In this document: piece by piece, positions 7,652 to 17,988 of the stretch
Numbering within the stretch: the stretch's first letter is position 1
Layout: every line of letters starts with the position of its first letter
Assembly (NCBI GenBank): GCA_010015675.1
Contig: ML977015.1
Coordinates: 400,655-418,953 of the forward strand
DNA: 18,299 nt
Source of the DNA: Byssothecium circinans
Taxonomy: Eukaryota > Ascomycota > Dothideomycetes > Pleosporales > Massarinaceae
Direction: 5' to 3'
The notes under the pieces: generated by a model
What the model saw: only the letters and a program-made list of their open reading frames with translations
Database searches by the model: none
Told to the model about the DNA's origin: nothing
Program-made: the position numbers and the translations under genes

Positions 7652-8464
7652 CTAAGCTGGACACTTCCATACTTTAGGCCCTGGAATAACATAACCCTTC
7701 GGATCCATGGTATTTGTGTCCCAGTAGACACTCGCGTCAGTGTAAGCCCCAGGAAACGATACTAGTGCACTTCCCGAAGGCTTCACACTGCCGCCTCCAG
7801 TTACCTTCACCTGCGCACAGCTTGGGTAGAACTGGCACTTTCCCTTCTGCTTGCAATCGCTCAATGCAATGATCTCATGCCTGACTAGGTACTCGCTAGC
7901 TTCCAAGCACGCCGGCACTGTCACGTTCCAGTAGTACTTCTGCGTGTCCAGCTGCTGCGTGCCCCATAGTGCCACACTCCCCCCAGCTGGAGTCTGGTAT
8001 CCGAATTCATCAATCTTGAACCACGAAGCGCTCTCATTGCCCAAGAAAGAGCCACAGTTGGGCGAGCAGCGTGACATGTACGTCACGATGGGCCCAGAGT
8101 GCGGCCATCCTTGCCAGTAGAAGGTAATCTTGGAGCCAGCGGTGACGGAGCCAGTGCGGGAGACTCCGGAGTCAGCGATAGGGCGCGCATTGAAGTTGCA
8201 GGTTATGTCGTTGGAGTGGATATCGATAACAGGCCCGTCAGAGCCGACGCGACGAACGATTGAGGGGGCTGGATCGGTGAAGACAGGCTTTGACTCGGGG
8301 AGAAAGCCGATGTAGGTCTTTCCATCCAGAATATGGCGATGAACCCAGCTGATGGCCATTTTAGTTTGTTGAGTGGCTTATAGATGAAGTGATACAAACC
8401 CATGACCAAGCACGGTGCCAGAGAGAACAGACAGTGCTGCGACGAAGGATACAAATGACTTCAT
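7652..8464 (-). CDS. AA9 lytic polysaccharide monooxygenase (253 aa), secreted
   Basis: Two exons: 8464-8400 and 8348-7652, with a 51-bp phase-2 intron (GTTTGT to ATCAG). Exon 1 encodes a 20-residue signal peptide (MKSFVSFVAALSVLSGTVLG) plus H21, the N-terminal His that forms one arm of the copper histidine brace after cleavage. Exon 2 carries the second brace ligand H105 in WPHSGPIVTY, the conserved H180 in YLVRHEII, and axial Y196 in QFYPSC, with Q194 beside it. Cysteines suitable for the usual disulfides are present (for example C72, C116, C120, C169, C187, C199). The protein ends soon after the catalytic domain, so there is no cellulose-binding CBM1 tail. AA9 enzymes oxidatively cleave cellulose or other beta-1,4-glucans outside the cell. 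Expression is probably carbon-source controlled, but I did not identify specific sites. Confidence 0.95.
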
Positions 8465-8533
8465 CCTGAGTAGAATTCCCAGCTCGTTAGAAGAGGTGTG
8501 GCTGCTTGCTAGCTTCTCATGAAAGCTCTTGGA

Positions 8534-8541
8534 ATATATAT
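8534..8541 (-). promoter_or_regulatory. TATA box of the AA9 gene
   Basis: ATATATAT lies 70 bp upstream of the AA9 start codon in otherwise mixed sequence, a plausible TATA element for a highly inducible secreted-enzyme gene. The position is seen directly; the function is inferred. Confidence 0.5.
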
Positions 8542-9111
8542 CGACGCTTTCACGGGCATGATTGCCTGATTTTCCGGGTCGCTATCCATACTACGCGGAC
8601 TCGACGGGACATTGCATGCCAATAACACCGATTATATTGACGTTTCGCAGCCAAGCTTATATGTCTCAAACGAGAAGTGGTTGTGGAGTTCTCGGATTCG
8701 CAACCGATTTCTCCAATTGGCGGAAACTCCAAATTTACGGGGGTTATGCTCATCAAAGAACAAAGCAACACAAGAGGCAATAGCACGTAGTAGCAAGCGC
8801 AAAGCTCAATTTCGGCACGAAACACTGACAAAGTTAGGATGCTATCGTAACTTTCAATCGACGTGAGGTACATGTGTAAACTATAAACCGGTCGATTTGA
8901 AATTGATACTGCATGTGAGTAATGGTCTGGAGACTACCATGGTAGGGATTGCGATTAGAGTACGCTTTGCATTATACGCAGTTTCATCAGTCGCAAGCAA
9001 TCCGCAAATATCATTGGCAAATAAAATATAAGGGAAGCATACTACAACTCAATACTGAAGCCAATAAACTTTAGCATTTGGAAGTGCATTACCAACGACC
9101 GCAGGCATTTT
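8542..9111. other. Intergenic region without a recognisable gene
   Basis: About 570 bp between the AA9 promoter and the deubiquitinase remnant. A plus-strand frame at 8612-8866 (84 codons) and an opposite frame at 8550-8873 are open but show no family motif, signal peptide or clear codon bias. The right part (8880-9110) is AT-rich. No repeats or inverted-repeat ends were noticed. Confidence 0.4.
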
Positions 9112-10889
9112 ATGATGGATGAACTACTCAAAGCGATCGAAGAGAAGCAAACACAGATTAAAAAGCCTACTGGGGAGCAATGAGTTGCACTGTATAGTGC
9201 AATTCTAACCAAACCGCTGCAATCGAACGACTGTCCAACGATGAAAGGGAACCGAGAGCTTCAAGGTCGAAAAATCGAATACATACAGGCGACGATGATC
9301 ATGAAGAGCCGGAGAAAAGTAAGACCTCATCCAGAAAATCTTCAGCATTAGTTGCGATCGACAATGATGCCGAACTCCAGAACGAAACCCTCTCATTCTT
9401 GCAGAAACCTCGAATGACCAAGGCTCTGGGATTAAAAAAACCGACAAAAGGGAAATTTAAGATGAACGATTATGTGCCGGCCAATTTACAAGGTTTTGCA
9501 GCCGTCGATCCGGACTGATTGGAACAAAAAAAATGTTCTTGCTTATCCAGGCCAACATTCACTTGTACTGGCAAATTGCCTACAGATATTGAAAGAGCAA
9601 TTGTGAACTTCCCTATCAGCAACCACGATCCTACGTGGGAACTTAGCGATATGCCGGGAGAGCTTCGTGGCACGGTATCCAATGAAAAAGGTATTCAGTC
9701 CTACGCTTTCCAATTTGCCGTTGCCGCCTACATGGAAAAGCCACAGTATAGTGGTGAAGCACAACAAGATGCTGCGGATTGGCTTCACGACTTCTTGGGT
9801 AGCTTTCGAAACAAGCACGATGCGCAGGCGCCCACTATTGATGTCCTTTTTCAGCAACAACTTCAGCCAACACTGACGTGTACGCGTAACTTTTCATTGG
9901 CTCTTTCTCTTCCTGAATGACAATGGACGTTAACCTTGAGGCCAAAAGATCTAGAGACGGATGAGGAGTGGTTTGTTACCGCAAGGGAACTACTAAAATC
10001 CCATCTCAGTGGATGGAGTGTCGACGCTAGCTGTCCGCAGAGCAATTGTGATTGTTCACCAAGTCAAGCGTTAACTTTCGTTCAACTGCCCCAGCACCTG
10101 ATTTTCAAGTTCGACCGCACCCAGACCAGTGAACAAAACTACGACTCCCAGGACTCAGATGTCCATCACCACGTCAGACTTAATTACGTAATGGACCACG
10201 GAGATTGGAGCATAAAAATACTCGGCAGGTTCTTGGCCGATGGACGAGAGAGCTTGTACCGCCTGCGCAGTGTGATCTGTGAAGTTTACGATGAAAAGAG
10301 TGATCATAAGAATCATGTGGCTGTTACGTGCACTGAGGGAAGCAATGGCGGTTGGTGGCAATGCGAGAATGAGAAAGTTACACCAACGGATGACGGACCA
10401 AGCCTCCAGAACGATAAGTGAGACAGATACGCTCACTTGGCTTTCTACGAAAAGTCCTTGGTACCTGATGTGGAGGAGAATACAGATGATACAAAAGCGA
10501 CGACCGAAGAGTAGCTTACTGATTTGGAAACTGAAATACTGAATGGAATGGAGGAGAGTTACAGGGAGAGTAGCTGTTGTGTTATACCATTGCAGGGTAG
10601 CGCAATTGGTTACCGCAAGGGATAGAACATCAGGTGGACCTGGGATATAAAGACGAGTTCGTACTTGGAAAAGGCGCAATCTTCTAATACTTTTGACGCT
10701 TTGCGTTTGTCATGTCTCGAGGCCAACAACTTCAAGCAAAGTTCCGCCCACTTCCCCCTTAATGGTTTTGGATATTGGGCTTTAGAGCGCAAGGAAACCA
10801 GGCTGCGCAAATTCCCCTTCAATATCAAGAGGACCCAAGCATGGACATGGTTATTGAGATCTCGCAGAGTCGAAAATGGTGAGGAGTAA
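9112..10889 (+). pseudogene. Decayed USP-type ubiquitin hydrolase (peptidase C19) pseudogene
   Basis: One plus-strand frame from about 9200 to 10625 reads as a USP protein interrupted by stops at 9516 (TGA), 9918 (TGA), 10419 (TGA), 10512 (TAG) and 10623 (TAG). The N-terminus (MMDELLKAIEEKQTQIKKP from 9112) is in another frame, so a frameshift lies near 9180-9200; another stop is at 9195. USP landmarks in order: QQDAADWLHDFLGSF (QQD at 9762-9770), DVLFQQQLQPTLTC, LPQHLIFKFDR (around 10096-10125), YRLRSVICEVY, the His-box DHKNHVAVT (His codon 10314-10316), WWQCENEKVTP, and AHLAFYEKSL after the 10419 stop. No Cys-box (TCYMN type) can be found, and the usual catalytic Asp/Asn position is Glu (10365-10367). 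TGA and TAG could come from CGA and CAG by C-to-T change. The 3' end is uncertain, and some stops might be hidden by introns, though no good splice sites surround them. Confidence 0.75.
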
Positions 10890-10993
10890 GAAAACGGTAT
10901 CGCCGAAAGATAGCTGAATATTCGAGTTTGCGTTGAATTGAGCGGTTTCAGCTATACTGCCATTCTGCCCCAAGCATCCCCAATCTCAATCCC

Positions 10994-13900
10994 TCACGCA
11001 TACTGACTCCTATCCACCCACCCAGGCTGCAATGCCTCACCATCAATCTTCGAGAACCCAAACCCACTCTGATACTTCCCATACTCAAACAACCTCAGCG
11101 TGCTCAACTTCGCACCGGTATCCTTCTGCGCCCATATAACAACACTAAGCGTATTCTTCCCTCTAGTATTCACAATTCCCGGCGGCACTGGGAAACGTGT
11201 CTGCGGCCCAATATGTGGAAGGTATTTACCATACTGGTATCCGTTAACGAAGAGTAGAACTCGCGCGACCGTACCCTCTATGGCTCCAACTTCGATACCG
11301 AGCGGCACGTCTAGGTCTTCGTCGATGCCGAGATTGAAGGTGGTCGTGAACCACCGGATTCCAGCGCCATTGATGCCGTCGGTGACGGGACTTGCGGATT
11401 CCCAGGCGGATGTATCGAAGCCGGGGAGATGCCAGCCTAGCCTTTCGCCGTACAGACCGCCCTCGTTCATGGGACCTCGTACCCGATCGACGTTCGTCTC
11501 GCCGCCCGCGTTGCCTTGGATTTTCCACTGGTCGAACACAAGCCATGAAGAGTTACTCGCTGAACCGAGAAGCTGCGCGCCTAGGATACCGCGGGGATTC
11601 TCTGCGCCAGCAGGTCCAGTGGAGGTTTGGTCGTGGCCGTTGTAGTCCGTGACCACGGTTATGACATTTCCAGTATCCTTTAAGGTTACGTTTCCGAAAG
11701 ATATAGTCGCCGTGGTAGATGTTAGCGAGGCATTTCCAGGATGGTATCCGATAGCTTGGTCATTCAACCAGACATTCCAACCGGCAGCTAATCCTCCTTG
11801 CACTGTGAGGTTCAACGCTGTTGCGCTCGTCCCTGAGAAATACCCACGGTAGATTTTCGCACCGGTGTAGAATTTGTAGTCACTGCTGAAAAGAACCGGT
11901 AGAGTTATCGGCCTCACTGGGCTGAGAGTAGTGGTCTTGTTTGCGATGGCCCAACGACTATCGTCATATGTAGCCTTAAGCTCGGGGAGTGAATCGGCTG
12001 CCTTGAAACCAGCGAGGACCGGAAGTGATATTGTTTGGTCTTCAGTGCCTGGGATCCGGGCGATGAGAGAGCCGTATGGAGATGTTTCAGTTGAAAGTAC
12101 GACACCGTTCCAGCTTATGGTCTTTGCTGAGCCAGCAAATACCTCGATAGAAGTTGAATTGGCATTGTCACCGATAACAGATACAACATCGCCGGCAATG
12201 CTGGCAGAACGAACGAGATACGGCCCTATTACGAATACCTGCTGCTCGGGCTTGACGTTGGGATCGGATGTTGTGGGGGGCGCGAAGAAGGTCCAAGCTG
12301 TAGGGATGTCGAGCAGATAGGCTAGAACACCGTTTGAGAAGCGTACAACCGTCGCGCCTTTGCTTTGACTGTATGTGAACTTTGTGAATTTGGTAGTATT
12401 TCCAACAGCACCTCCTTTCAGGTCTGAAGCTGCGCCGAAAGTTTCAAATGCGACGTTCTTCTCGTTCTTGAATGCGAATTCCCCAGTTTGACCTTCTCTT
12501 GTATAGAAAACCACCACCGGGCTCTCGAAAACTCCGTATGTGAGTATTTCGGCGGAAGAGTAGAGTAGCGTTTCATTGCCGATCGAATAATCCGTGACGA
12601 CCCATCTGCTTTGCCTTCCACCCAATTGCAGACTCGGGATGGTGACATTTCCAGCTGATGTACTGGCAGTCAAAGCAAAGTCGGTCACTTCTCTCGAATT
12701 GGTGGAGTTGTGCTCGGCAAGATAGAAGCGCGCATCCGAATCTCGGTTCTTCAACACCCAAGTCCAAATGGCAGAGTTGTCCACGGAATTTTTGGTACCG
12801 TTGCTTTCCATGATGGTGTTGTGGAGACCTTTGCTGACTCGTGTGAAGAGGGTGATCAGCTTGTACTGCTTGAGCTTGTCTCTAACTTCACGTGTTTCCC
12901 GCAATGGTGCAGCATAATCGTAGGATGTATACACCTAAAGGCGTTAGTGTGTCATTGTAGACAAGCGAAACGGCTTTACGTACAACTGGCGCAGCACTGT
13001 GGCCCCAATTTGTCCCACCGAAAGCCATGTAAAGGTTAAGTAATGTCGCCCGTTGCCCTATAAGGCCCTTGTAGAAGACATCCGCAAACTCTGGACTTTG
13101 CTCTGCTTTGCACTGATCGTAGAAGAAGCCGTTCCAGGGTTGGAACCACCCTCCTTCGAACTCTGGCAAGTATTCGGGCTGCGTGAAAGAGACTTCGTTA
13201 AACCATTGGTAGTACGTTTTCGGCATGTTGAAACCAGAGTTTAGATTCGTGCAGCTCATGCCTCCGGGGTAACTGTCAAGCCCGTAGATATCAATAGCAC
13301 CTCCGACGTTGTTGTAGTCCGTGGACCAACTCTTGCTGCGGAACCCTTTCTCGTTGTGCGTGAGCGGGACCACTACTCCGGAATCCTTGAAAGCGGTCTT
13401 GAGCTGCTCCATGTAGACGACGAGAGTGTGATTCGCTTCGTACCTGGTCTGTTGAAGTTCATTTTCCACCTGTGCTAGGATAACGGGCCCTCCATTGGTG
13501 ATCTGGTTTTTCGAGATGATGGCGCCAACTTCTGCAATCCACTCGGACCACACTTGCTGGTACGTAGCGTCCGAGGTCCGATACTTGCCTCCACTTCCAT
13601 CACTGGTCCAGAGAGCGAAGCCTCCTCCATTTGTTTCGGCATTGCAGTACGGTCCCGGTCGAGCAATAACATAAAGCCCCGCCTCCTTCGCAGCATAAAA
13701 TAAGCGCTGAATATCCTTGCCGGGTGTAGTGAAGTCGTATTTGCCTTTCGAAGCCGAATGGTACGACCAGAAGAAGTAGATGCTGACGGCGTTCATGCCA
13801 TTAGCCTTGAACTTCTGGAAGACGTCCAGCCAGAGTTCCGGAACGGGGAGACGTTGGTAGTGGAACTCTCCACTCATGATCACGATTCGTTCACCATTGA

Positions 13901-14009
13901 TCATGAGGCTACCGTTATCCCACGTGACGATTTTCTGGAGGCCATTGTCGGTAGCCCAAATCCCCACCAAGAGTGCGAACACGGCCGCGAGAAGCTGTAA
14001 GGGCCGCAT
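10994..14009 (-). CDS. GH35 beta-galactosidase (988 aa), secreted
   Basis: Two exons: 14009-12984 and 12934-10994, with a 49-bp phase-0 intron (GTACGT to CTTTAG). The protein hydrolyses terminal beta-galactosyl residues, for example from hemicellulose or pectin side chains, outside the cell. The start MRPLQLLAAVFALLVGIW is a typical signal peptide; the upstream in-frame ATG at 14030 (MGRLEVT) would spoil it. The catalytic (beta/alpha)8 barrel occupies about residues 25-370: MSGEFHYQRLP, ARPGPYCNAE, LAQVENEL with acid/base E184, and PEFEGGWF with nucleophile E283, then GGTNWG. The C-terminal part carries the extended beta domains and jelly rolls, ending LFEYGKYQSGFGFSKIDGE. Total length is close to that of fungal LacA-type enzymes, about 1000 residues. 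VENEL replaces the PENEY often seen in LacA, so it may belong to a different GH35 subgroup. Divergent from the transporter at 14535. Confidence 0.95.
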
Positions 14010-14534
14010 CGTAACTTCCAATCTTCCCACAGGTAGACGGTATTTCGTGAGGTATGACTACCATGGCGCCCATTTTAAAGTGACCTTCGGGTGTAGCTCC
14101 ATAGGTTTCGCCCCAAGGCACTAGACCCAGTGTCCAGTTTTCCTCATCACCGGAAGAACGGCGCTCACGTCGCAGACATATAATTGATGGTCTTTCAATT
14201 TGCCGACGGTAAAGCAGCCGGGAGAATGCACTAGGTGAAGCCCTGGTCTTGAGGCGTGGTGTTGCGGGGATCATCTCAGGCACGCGGCGCATCATCGCCC
14301 CGAACGCCGGGCATGATGCGTGACTGCGCGGCATCTTCGTGGACGATATGCGCGTGAAGGGATCGCGTATTCATCGCGATGAAAGGAGAGAAAGAGAAGA
14401 CAAGGCCCGACTGCGGTGCCCAGCCCCAGCCCCCACTTGCCAAGAATTAGAAACGGAATCAACCTCAACCTCAACCCCCAACCATCTGCAACATCGACAT
14501 CTATTTCTCCATCCCGCCCTACACCTAAGCTGTG
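14010..14534. promoter_or_regulatory. Divergent promoter between GH35 and antiporter genes
   Basis: This 525-bp region holds both promoters. The antiporter side ends in a long pyrimidine-rich leader (about 14450-14530, repeated CCTCAACC-type units), normal for fungal 5' leaders. On the GH35 side, TTAAAA-like and ATATAAT-like AT motifs occur near 14073 and 14179. A strong hairpin (14288-14320) lies in the middle and is listed separately. No specific regulator site was assigned. Confidence 0.5.
14288..14320. repeat. Inverted repeat able to form a hairpin
   Basis: CGCATCATCGCCC (14288-14300) pairs with GGGCATGATGCG (14309-14320): 12 base pairs with one bulged base and an 8-base loop. It lies roughly midway between two divergent start codons. 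It could be a palindromic operator-like site or a chance structure; function is unknown. Confidence 0.5.
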
Positions 14535-16056
14535 ATGCCCAACGAAACCACGCCCCTCCTCCACCACTTTGTCCCCCCTCAAATCCACCCCGATGGCGAA
14601 AGCGGCCGCACCGGCTTCCACCTCGCCCACTTTCTGTCTGTATCCTGGCGCAGCGGCTCCAATGCCGCAAAATACGTCAACCTCCTCTTCCCCTTCGTCC
14701 CTCTTGCTATAATCATCCACTATGTCCTCCCTTCCCACCCCCTCCTTATCTTCGGCTTCAGCTACGTTGCCATGGTTCCCGTCGCCAACCTGCTCGGCTT
14801 TGCGGGCCAAGAGTTTGCCAGAAAGATGCCGAAAGTGAGTGGGATTCTGATCGAAACGGCCTTTGGCAGCATCGTGGAGATTATTTTGTTCTTGATCTTG
14901 ATTTCGAAGCATAGCTCGGCAACAGGCTCATCGGAGCACGGGAATCTTATTCCTGTCATCCAGGCCGCGATCCTGGGTTCCATCCTCACTAATCTGCTGC
15001 TTTGCCTGGGAGCGTGTTTCTTCGTTGGGGGTCTGCGGCAGGCGAGTGAGAAGTTTCACGCCAGTATCAGCGAGGTCGGCACGGGATTGCTCTGTGTGGC
15101 GGGCTTTGGACTCTTGATCCCAAGCGCGTACTACTCAGCGCTGAAAAGCTCGGCGGTTCCGATTGCGATCGGGGACCATGATTTCACGGACAAGGTGCTG
15201 CAGCATAATGTTTTGAGGATAAGCCAAGTGACTTCCATCTTGCTGATTGTGGCTTTTGGCGTGTAGGTCACTGGAACTAGGCTATATTCTCAAAGGTTGA
15301 GGGCTGATGCGCAATAGCTTCATATGGTACAACGCCCGCTCGCAGCACTCCATCTTCGACGAAGTCCTCGAAGCCGACGAACATCATGACTTGGACCGAC
15401 ACGAAGATCTCAGAAAGCCAAAGTTCACCTTCACCGAATGCATAATCGCGCTCGTTCTGTCCTTGGCCCTCGTCACTCTTCTCGCCGTCTTCCTGGTTGA
15501 ACGCATTGAAGATGTCGTGGAGTCAGGCGTACCAGATCAGTTCCTAGGCTTGATCTTACTACCGCTTGTCGAGAAGGCGGCCGAGCACCTGACGGCAATT
15601 GACGAGGCGTGGGATGGTCAAATAGTGCGTCCTCGCTTCCCCAAGCTCCTGGAACATGGTCTCACAGATGCTAATATGAGTAGAATTTCGCACTCTTCCA
15701 CTGCATCGGCCCCTCGATCCAAACCGCTCTCTTCAACGCCCCGCTCGTCGTCCTCGTAGGCTGGGCACTCGGCAAGGGCATGGACCTCAATTTCGAGATC
15801 TTCATGATTGTCTTGTTAGTTTTGTCGATCGTTGTGGTTGGTAACTTTCTTCGAGACGGTGAATCAAATTACCTTGAGGGCGCCTTGCTCTTGGTGAGTT
15901 CTTTTCGATCTGCTTTTTTTTTATCTTGACGAGCTGGAGCTGACGAACGCATAGATCATTTATATCATCATCGCTGTGGCATCGTGGTATTATCCGAATC
16001 CGGATGTTGCGACCTCCAACGGCATGGAAGGCAACATGAGCATCTCGCACGGATGA
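14535..16056 (+). CDS. Ca2+/H+ antiporter-like transporter, CAX/VCX family (448 aa)
   Basis: Four exons: 14535-15262, 15318-15624, 15684-15893 and 15955-16056. The introns are 55, 59 and 61 bp (GTAGGT/ATAG, GTGCGT/GTAG, GTGAGT/ATAG). The protein is an integral membrane cation/proton exchanger of the CaCA superfamily, probably vacuolar or another endomembrane, that moves Ca2+ or a related cation against protons. About ten or eleven hydrophobic segments are visible, from LFPFVPLAIIIHYV to IIYIIIAVASWYY. The first alpha repeat reads IETAFGSIVEIILF and the second LLPLVEKAAEHLTAID, with an acidic loop (DEVLEADEHHDLDRHED) between halves. The canonical GNxxE of both repeats is altered (GSIVE and EKAAE) although both key Glu residues remain, which points to a divergent fungal CAX branch. 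The preceding GTG at 14532 is not needed as a start. The gene converges on the S53 gene with 137 bp between stop codons. Confidence 0.92.
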
Positions 16057-16193
16057 GCGCCAGATCGCTAGATATTGAAGGAGAGGGTTTCACGTTTGTA
16101 CAGTATCTGTTGATAAAGGCCAACGATTGTGAGTATCAATAGATAATAACTACTCAAGAACTATCCAAGAACTACACAGCCCTCCTCATCCAC
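16057..16193. terminator. Convergent 3' ends of transporter and peptidase genes
   Basis: 137 bp separate the two stop codons, so the 3' UTRs and polyadenylation sites of the opposing genes probably overlap. ATAGATAATAACTA (about 16139-16152) is an AT-rich stretch that may serve 3'-end formation. No hairpin terminator is expected in a eukaryote. Confidence 0.35.
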
Positions 16194-17988
16194 TCACAGC
16201 TTCGCACCAGCCAACTCCACCAGCTTAGGAAAGATCGGAGTTCCAAACCCAGTAACTGGATCCCAACCCTCAGTAACCGGAAACCCCTTCCCATTACAGC
16301 CATAGCTAAAGCCCTTAGTAATATCCGTAAGACCCTTATACCCCTTCTTGTATAGCCACGGGTTAAGAAAACCCAGCGTAGGCTTCCCCTCCGCGATCAA
16401 AGCATCGTTGACGAGCGAGAAGATACCCGCAGTGAGCGGGGTAGACGCCGAAGTCCCACTAATAGTACCCTCCTTCTGGTTCCAGAAGTAGGCAAAGTAG
16501 AGACCTTGGGCGGCGAGATCGGGATACGCACGACCCTCCTTGACGTACAGACCATCGTACTGGCCGTTCAGCGCCTTGATGTACTGGGGCACGGCATTGT
16601 TTTGCCAGGCGGGGCGCTCGAAGTAGTTGCTGAAACCAGCACCACTAGAGTACAGACCCTTGCTCGTGCCGTTGTAGATACCCGGGGCTCGGTAGGCGGC
16701 TTCTTCGGGCTCAAAGTTCATGGTGGCACCGACGGCGGTGACGTAGGGGCAAGTAGGCGGGAAGTTGGGCGTAAATCGGGTCGTGTTTTTGCCGTCGTTG
16801 CTGTTGCATGTGTTATCATTACCGACACCTTGATCTCCAGAGCTGAAGAAGAGCGTGGAGCCACGGGCGCCAACGATGGCGAACTGGTTGCAGACACGCT
16901 CGGCGTAGCTTTTGGGGACCGTCTGCTCGTCGTCGCTGTACGAGGTGCTGATGACGGGTGGGATGGACTTTTGCGAGAGGAGCCAGTTGACCCAGGCGAG
17001 GTAGGGCTCGTTCGTGTTGTCGGGGGTTCCCACGCTTGGGTTGAATGGCGGTGAGCCACCAGTGGAGAAGCTGACAATGGGTATCTTGTAGCTTATACCG
17101 GCAATGGCCTGAACGTCGAGGTTGGCTTCACGAGAGGTACCGTCGGCAACCTGCTCGGGTGTCAAAGGACCGTCTTGCGCTGATCCGTTGTCGATGGTGT
17201 ATGATGTGAAGTTTACAGACGACAAAGCCTCTGGACGGTATTTTTGCAGGAAGAGCTTCAAGTCGGGTCGAATGGGGATTTCGCCGAGGAAGTTGTTGAA
17301 TGCGACGCTGTTCTTGCTGGCGGCTCGGGTCTTGTATCCCTTGGTCTTGTAAAGCGCACCAAAGCACTCAGGAGTCACCGAAGTAACGCTGCAGACCTTA
17401 GCAATCTCGGTATTGTTGGGCGTCTTGCAGCCTTCTGGTTCTACGGCACCAAGTTCCATGTAGGTGGCAGCATTCGGGGCGCTGTGGAAGAAGGAAGTCG
17501 TGGGCTGGATGGTGTCGATGTGGCTGTGGAGATGGCGGGGAAGAGACCAGCGCGGGGCACGTGAGACGATGGAACCGTCCTCGTGCTTGTAGTTGTGGTA
17601 CTCGGTGTCAAGGAGACGCTCTGCGAATTCGACAGGGATGGAGACGGTGATCCAGTCCTTTGCGGAGCTGTAGCCAACGTCGGTGACACCATTGTCGGAG
17701 AGCCATTCTCTGACGAGCTCGCTGGTCTCTTTGGTGGGCTTGATGAGACTGTTGACCTCATCTTGACTGAGGTGGTTCCCATATCGCCCATGGTCGGGGT
17801 CCGAGACTAACTGTATCAGCCATTGTTCTTGGCCGCAACAATTTCCTCCCACCTTCATGGAGCTGCTTGATCAAGCCCTGCATGTTGCTCTGCTTGAGGC
17901 CGATTTGCAATTGAATGCGACCATTGCCACCCGAGCGGCCTACCTTGGACCATCCACGCGGAACAATGTGCTCCTCCTTGAGGGAGTA
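16194..17988 (-). pseudogene. S53 (sedolisin/tripeptidyl-peptidase-like) peptidase, 5' end cut off by a transposon
   Basis: Two visible exons: the remnant of exon 1 (17988-17853) and 17806-16194, with a 46-bp phase-1 intron (GTGGGA to GTTAG). The last exon has no internal stop. The protein is a secreted acid serine-carboxyl peptidase with an N-terminal pro-kumamolisin prodomain (IQLQIGLKQSNMQGLI, SDPDHGRYGNHLSQDEV). Catalytic residues are visible: Glu and Asp in SREANLDVQAIAG, the oxyanion Asp in FFSSGDQGVG, and Ser in ISGTSASTP; the C-terminal DITKGFSYGCNG matches the calcium-site region. The signal peptide and start codon are missing: the frame begins at a Tyr codon (17988-17986) that contains a TA, and the next base belongs to a pogo-like element. 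The rest of exon 1 may exist beyond the right edge of the window. The ORF can restart only at an internal Met, so the product would not be secreted normally. Confidence 0.9.

Noticed and set aside
8612..8866. 84-codon plus-strand frame in the AA9 upstream region
   Set aside because: No motif, signal peptide or convincing codon bias, and an equally long frame exists on the other strand.
10590..10660. tRNA-like TAGCGCAATTGGTTACCGC segment
   Set aside because: It resembles a D-arm, but no T-arm (GGTTCGAATC type), acceptor stem pairing or anticodon stem could be found around it.
10155..10679. 174-codon minus-strand frame
   Set aside because: Antisense to the USP-like frame, which matches several conserved USP blocks; the minus frame has no recognisable feature.
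14292..14912. 206-codon minus-strand frame overlapping the antiporter start
   Set aside because: It is the antisense shadow of exon 1 of the transporter and its pyrimidine-rich leader, which explains its Glu/Gly-rich composition.
16506..17054. 182-codon plus-strand frame inside the S53 gene
   Set aside because: Antisense of the catalytic domain of the peptidase; a side effect of GC-rich third codon positions.
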